DNA of 14,763 nt. It comes from RGUW01 sp049421025. Its GTDB lineage: Bacteria > Cyanobacteriota > Cyanobacteriia > PCC-6307 > Cyanobiaceae. Below, piece by piece: positions 14,565 to 14,763 of this stretch; the first letter of the stretch is position 1; the number at the start of each line of letters is the position of its first letter. The notes beneath the pieces were generated by a model. The model had not been told where the DNA came from and ran no database searches. It was given only the letters and a program-made list of their open reading frames with translations. The translations under genes were made by a program, and so were the position numbers. The stretch is from positions 1 to 14,763 of the forward strand of contig JBMSMG010000041.1 of the NCBI GenBank assembly GCA_049421025.1, in the 5' to 3' direction.

Positions 14565-14763
14565 CAGGCTGCCAGGTAGCCCTCAAGCTCACGGCTGCGT
14601 GAGCGGATGCCTTCGATGGCCTTGCGCTCGAGGTTGCGGGTCTTGTCGCGGCTCATGCCCAGCTGCTTGGCGATGGCGCTGAGGCTCATCGGCTCTTCGA
14701 GGCTGCCGTCTTCAGCGCCAATGCCGTAGCGCATCTTGAGCACGCGGCCCTGCAGCTCGGGCA
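14564..14763 (-). CDS. RNA polymerase sigma factor, sigma-70 family, C-terminal 65 residues (5' part beyond window)
   Basis: The visible part corresponds to sigma region 4, which reads the -35 promoter element. It starts in the ELQGRVLKMRYGIG segment (region 4.1) and continues through the helix-turn-helix LSAIAKQLGMSRDKTRNLER (region 4.2), ending GIRSRSRELEGYLAA. The recognition helix reads SRDKTRNLERKA where the primary sigma factor (RpoD) consensus is close to TRERIRQIEAKA, so this is more likely an alternative (group 2 or 3) cyanobacterial sigma factor than RpoD. Reading frame and the TGA at 14564-14566 are clear; the start lies to the right of the window. It converges on the small membrane protein with 10 bp between stops, so the two genes share their terminator region. 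Confidence 0.9.
   Translation of the reverse strand, partial: PELQGRVLKMRYGIGAEDGSLEEPMSLSAIAKQLGMSRDKTRNLERKAIEGIRSRSRELEGYLAA

Noticed and set aside
1..14763. Mobile element, prophage, CRISPR array, tRNA or rRNA
   Set aside because: I saw no transposase or integrase motifs, no regularly spaced repeats and no tRNA-like cloverleaf; all but about 0.4 kb is covered by housekeeping-type genes.

Overview
The window looks like chromosomal housekeeping DNA from a GC-rich picocyanobacterium, in the Synechococcus/Cyanobium range. The grounds are a ClpC of cyanobacterial type, an ABC1-family kinase, a cyanobacterial-style CbiT, an alpha/beta hydrolase whose N-terminal motif resembles cyanobacterial and plastid proteins, a compact layout with almost no intergenic DNA, and protein sequences that read as picocyanobacterial. 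The organism call is inference from recalled families; no search was run. I see no mobile element, tRNA, rRNA or CRISPR array. The only intergenic gap above 100 bp is the 167 bp before clpC.

Layout. (1) Positions 1-3525, minus strand: lysA, cdaA, uppS, bioB, read right to left as a probable operon. It holds the last step of lysine synthesis from meso-DAP, a membrane diadenylate cyclase making c-di-AMP, the polyprenyl carrier synthase, and biotin synthase, which is cut by the left window edge. (2) Positions 3555-9477, plus strand: rimI (GNAT acetyltransferase), then clpC (Hsp100 unfoldase of the Clp protease). Three tightly packed genes follow: a glycerol-dehydrogenase-like metal-dependent dehydrogenase, an alpha/beta hydrolase and a DUF2993/LmeA-like protein. 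(3) Positions 9469-12347, minus strand: a PLP-dependent Orn/Lys/Arg decarboxylase-like gene, cbiT (cobalamin) and cdsA (CDP-diacylglycerol synthase), tightly coupled and meeting the previous group tail to tail with a 9 bp overlap. (4) Positions 12386-14553, plus strand: an ABC1/UbiB-type kinase followed by a small three-helix membrane protein of unknown function. (5) Positions 14564-14763, minus strand: the C-terminal end (region 4) of a sigma-70 family factor, cut by the right edge.

How the genes fit together. The left operon links the DAP/lysine branch point, the lipid carrier for cell-wall synthesis and c-di-AMP signalling, which suggests envelope and turgor coordination. In the middle, a hydrolase, a glycerol-dehydrogenase-like enzyme and a lipid-binding-type protein lie beside cdsA, which hints at a lipid-related set; this is inference from adjacency only. 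No wholly new system is evident. The best leads are the hydrolase/dehydrogenase/DUF2993 set, the altered PLP-site motifs of the decarboxylase, the c-di-AMP cyclase context and its RHL motif, an alanine-rich insert in ClpC, and a 12-bp repeat coding a glycine-zipper-like helix in CdsA.
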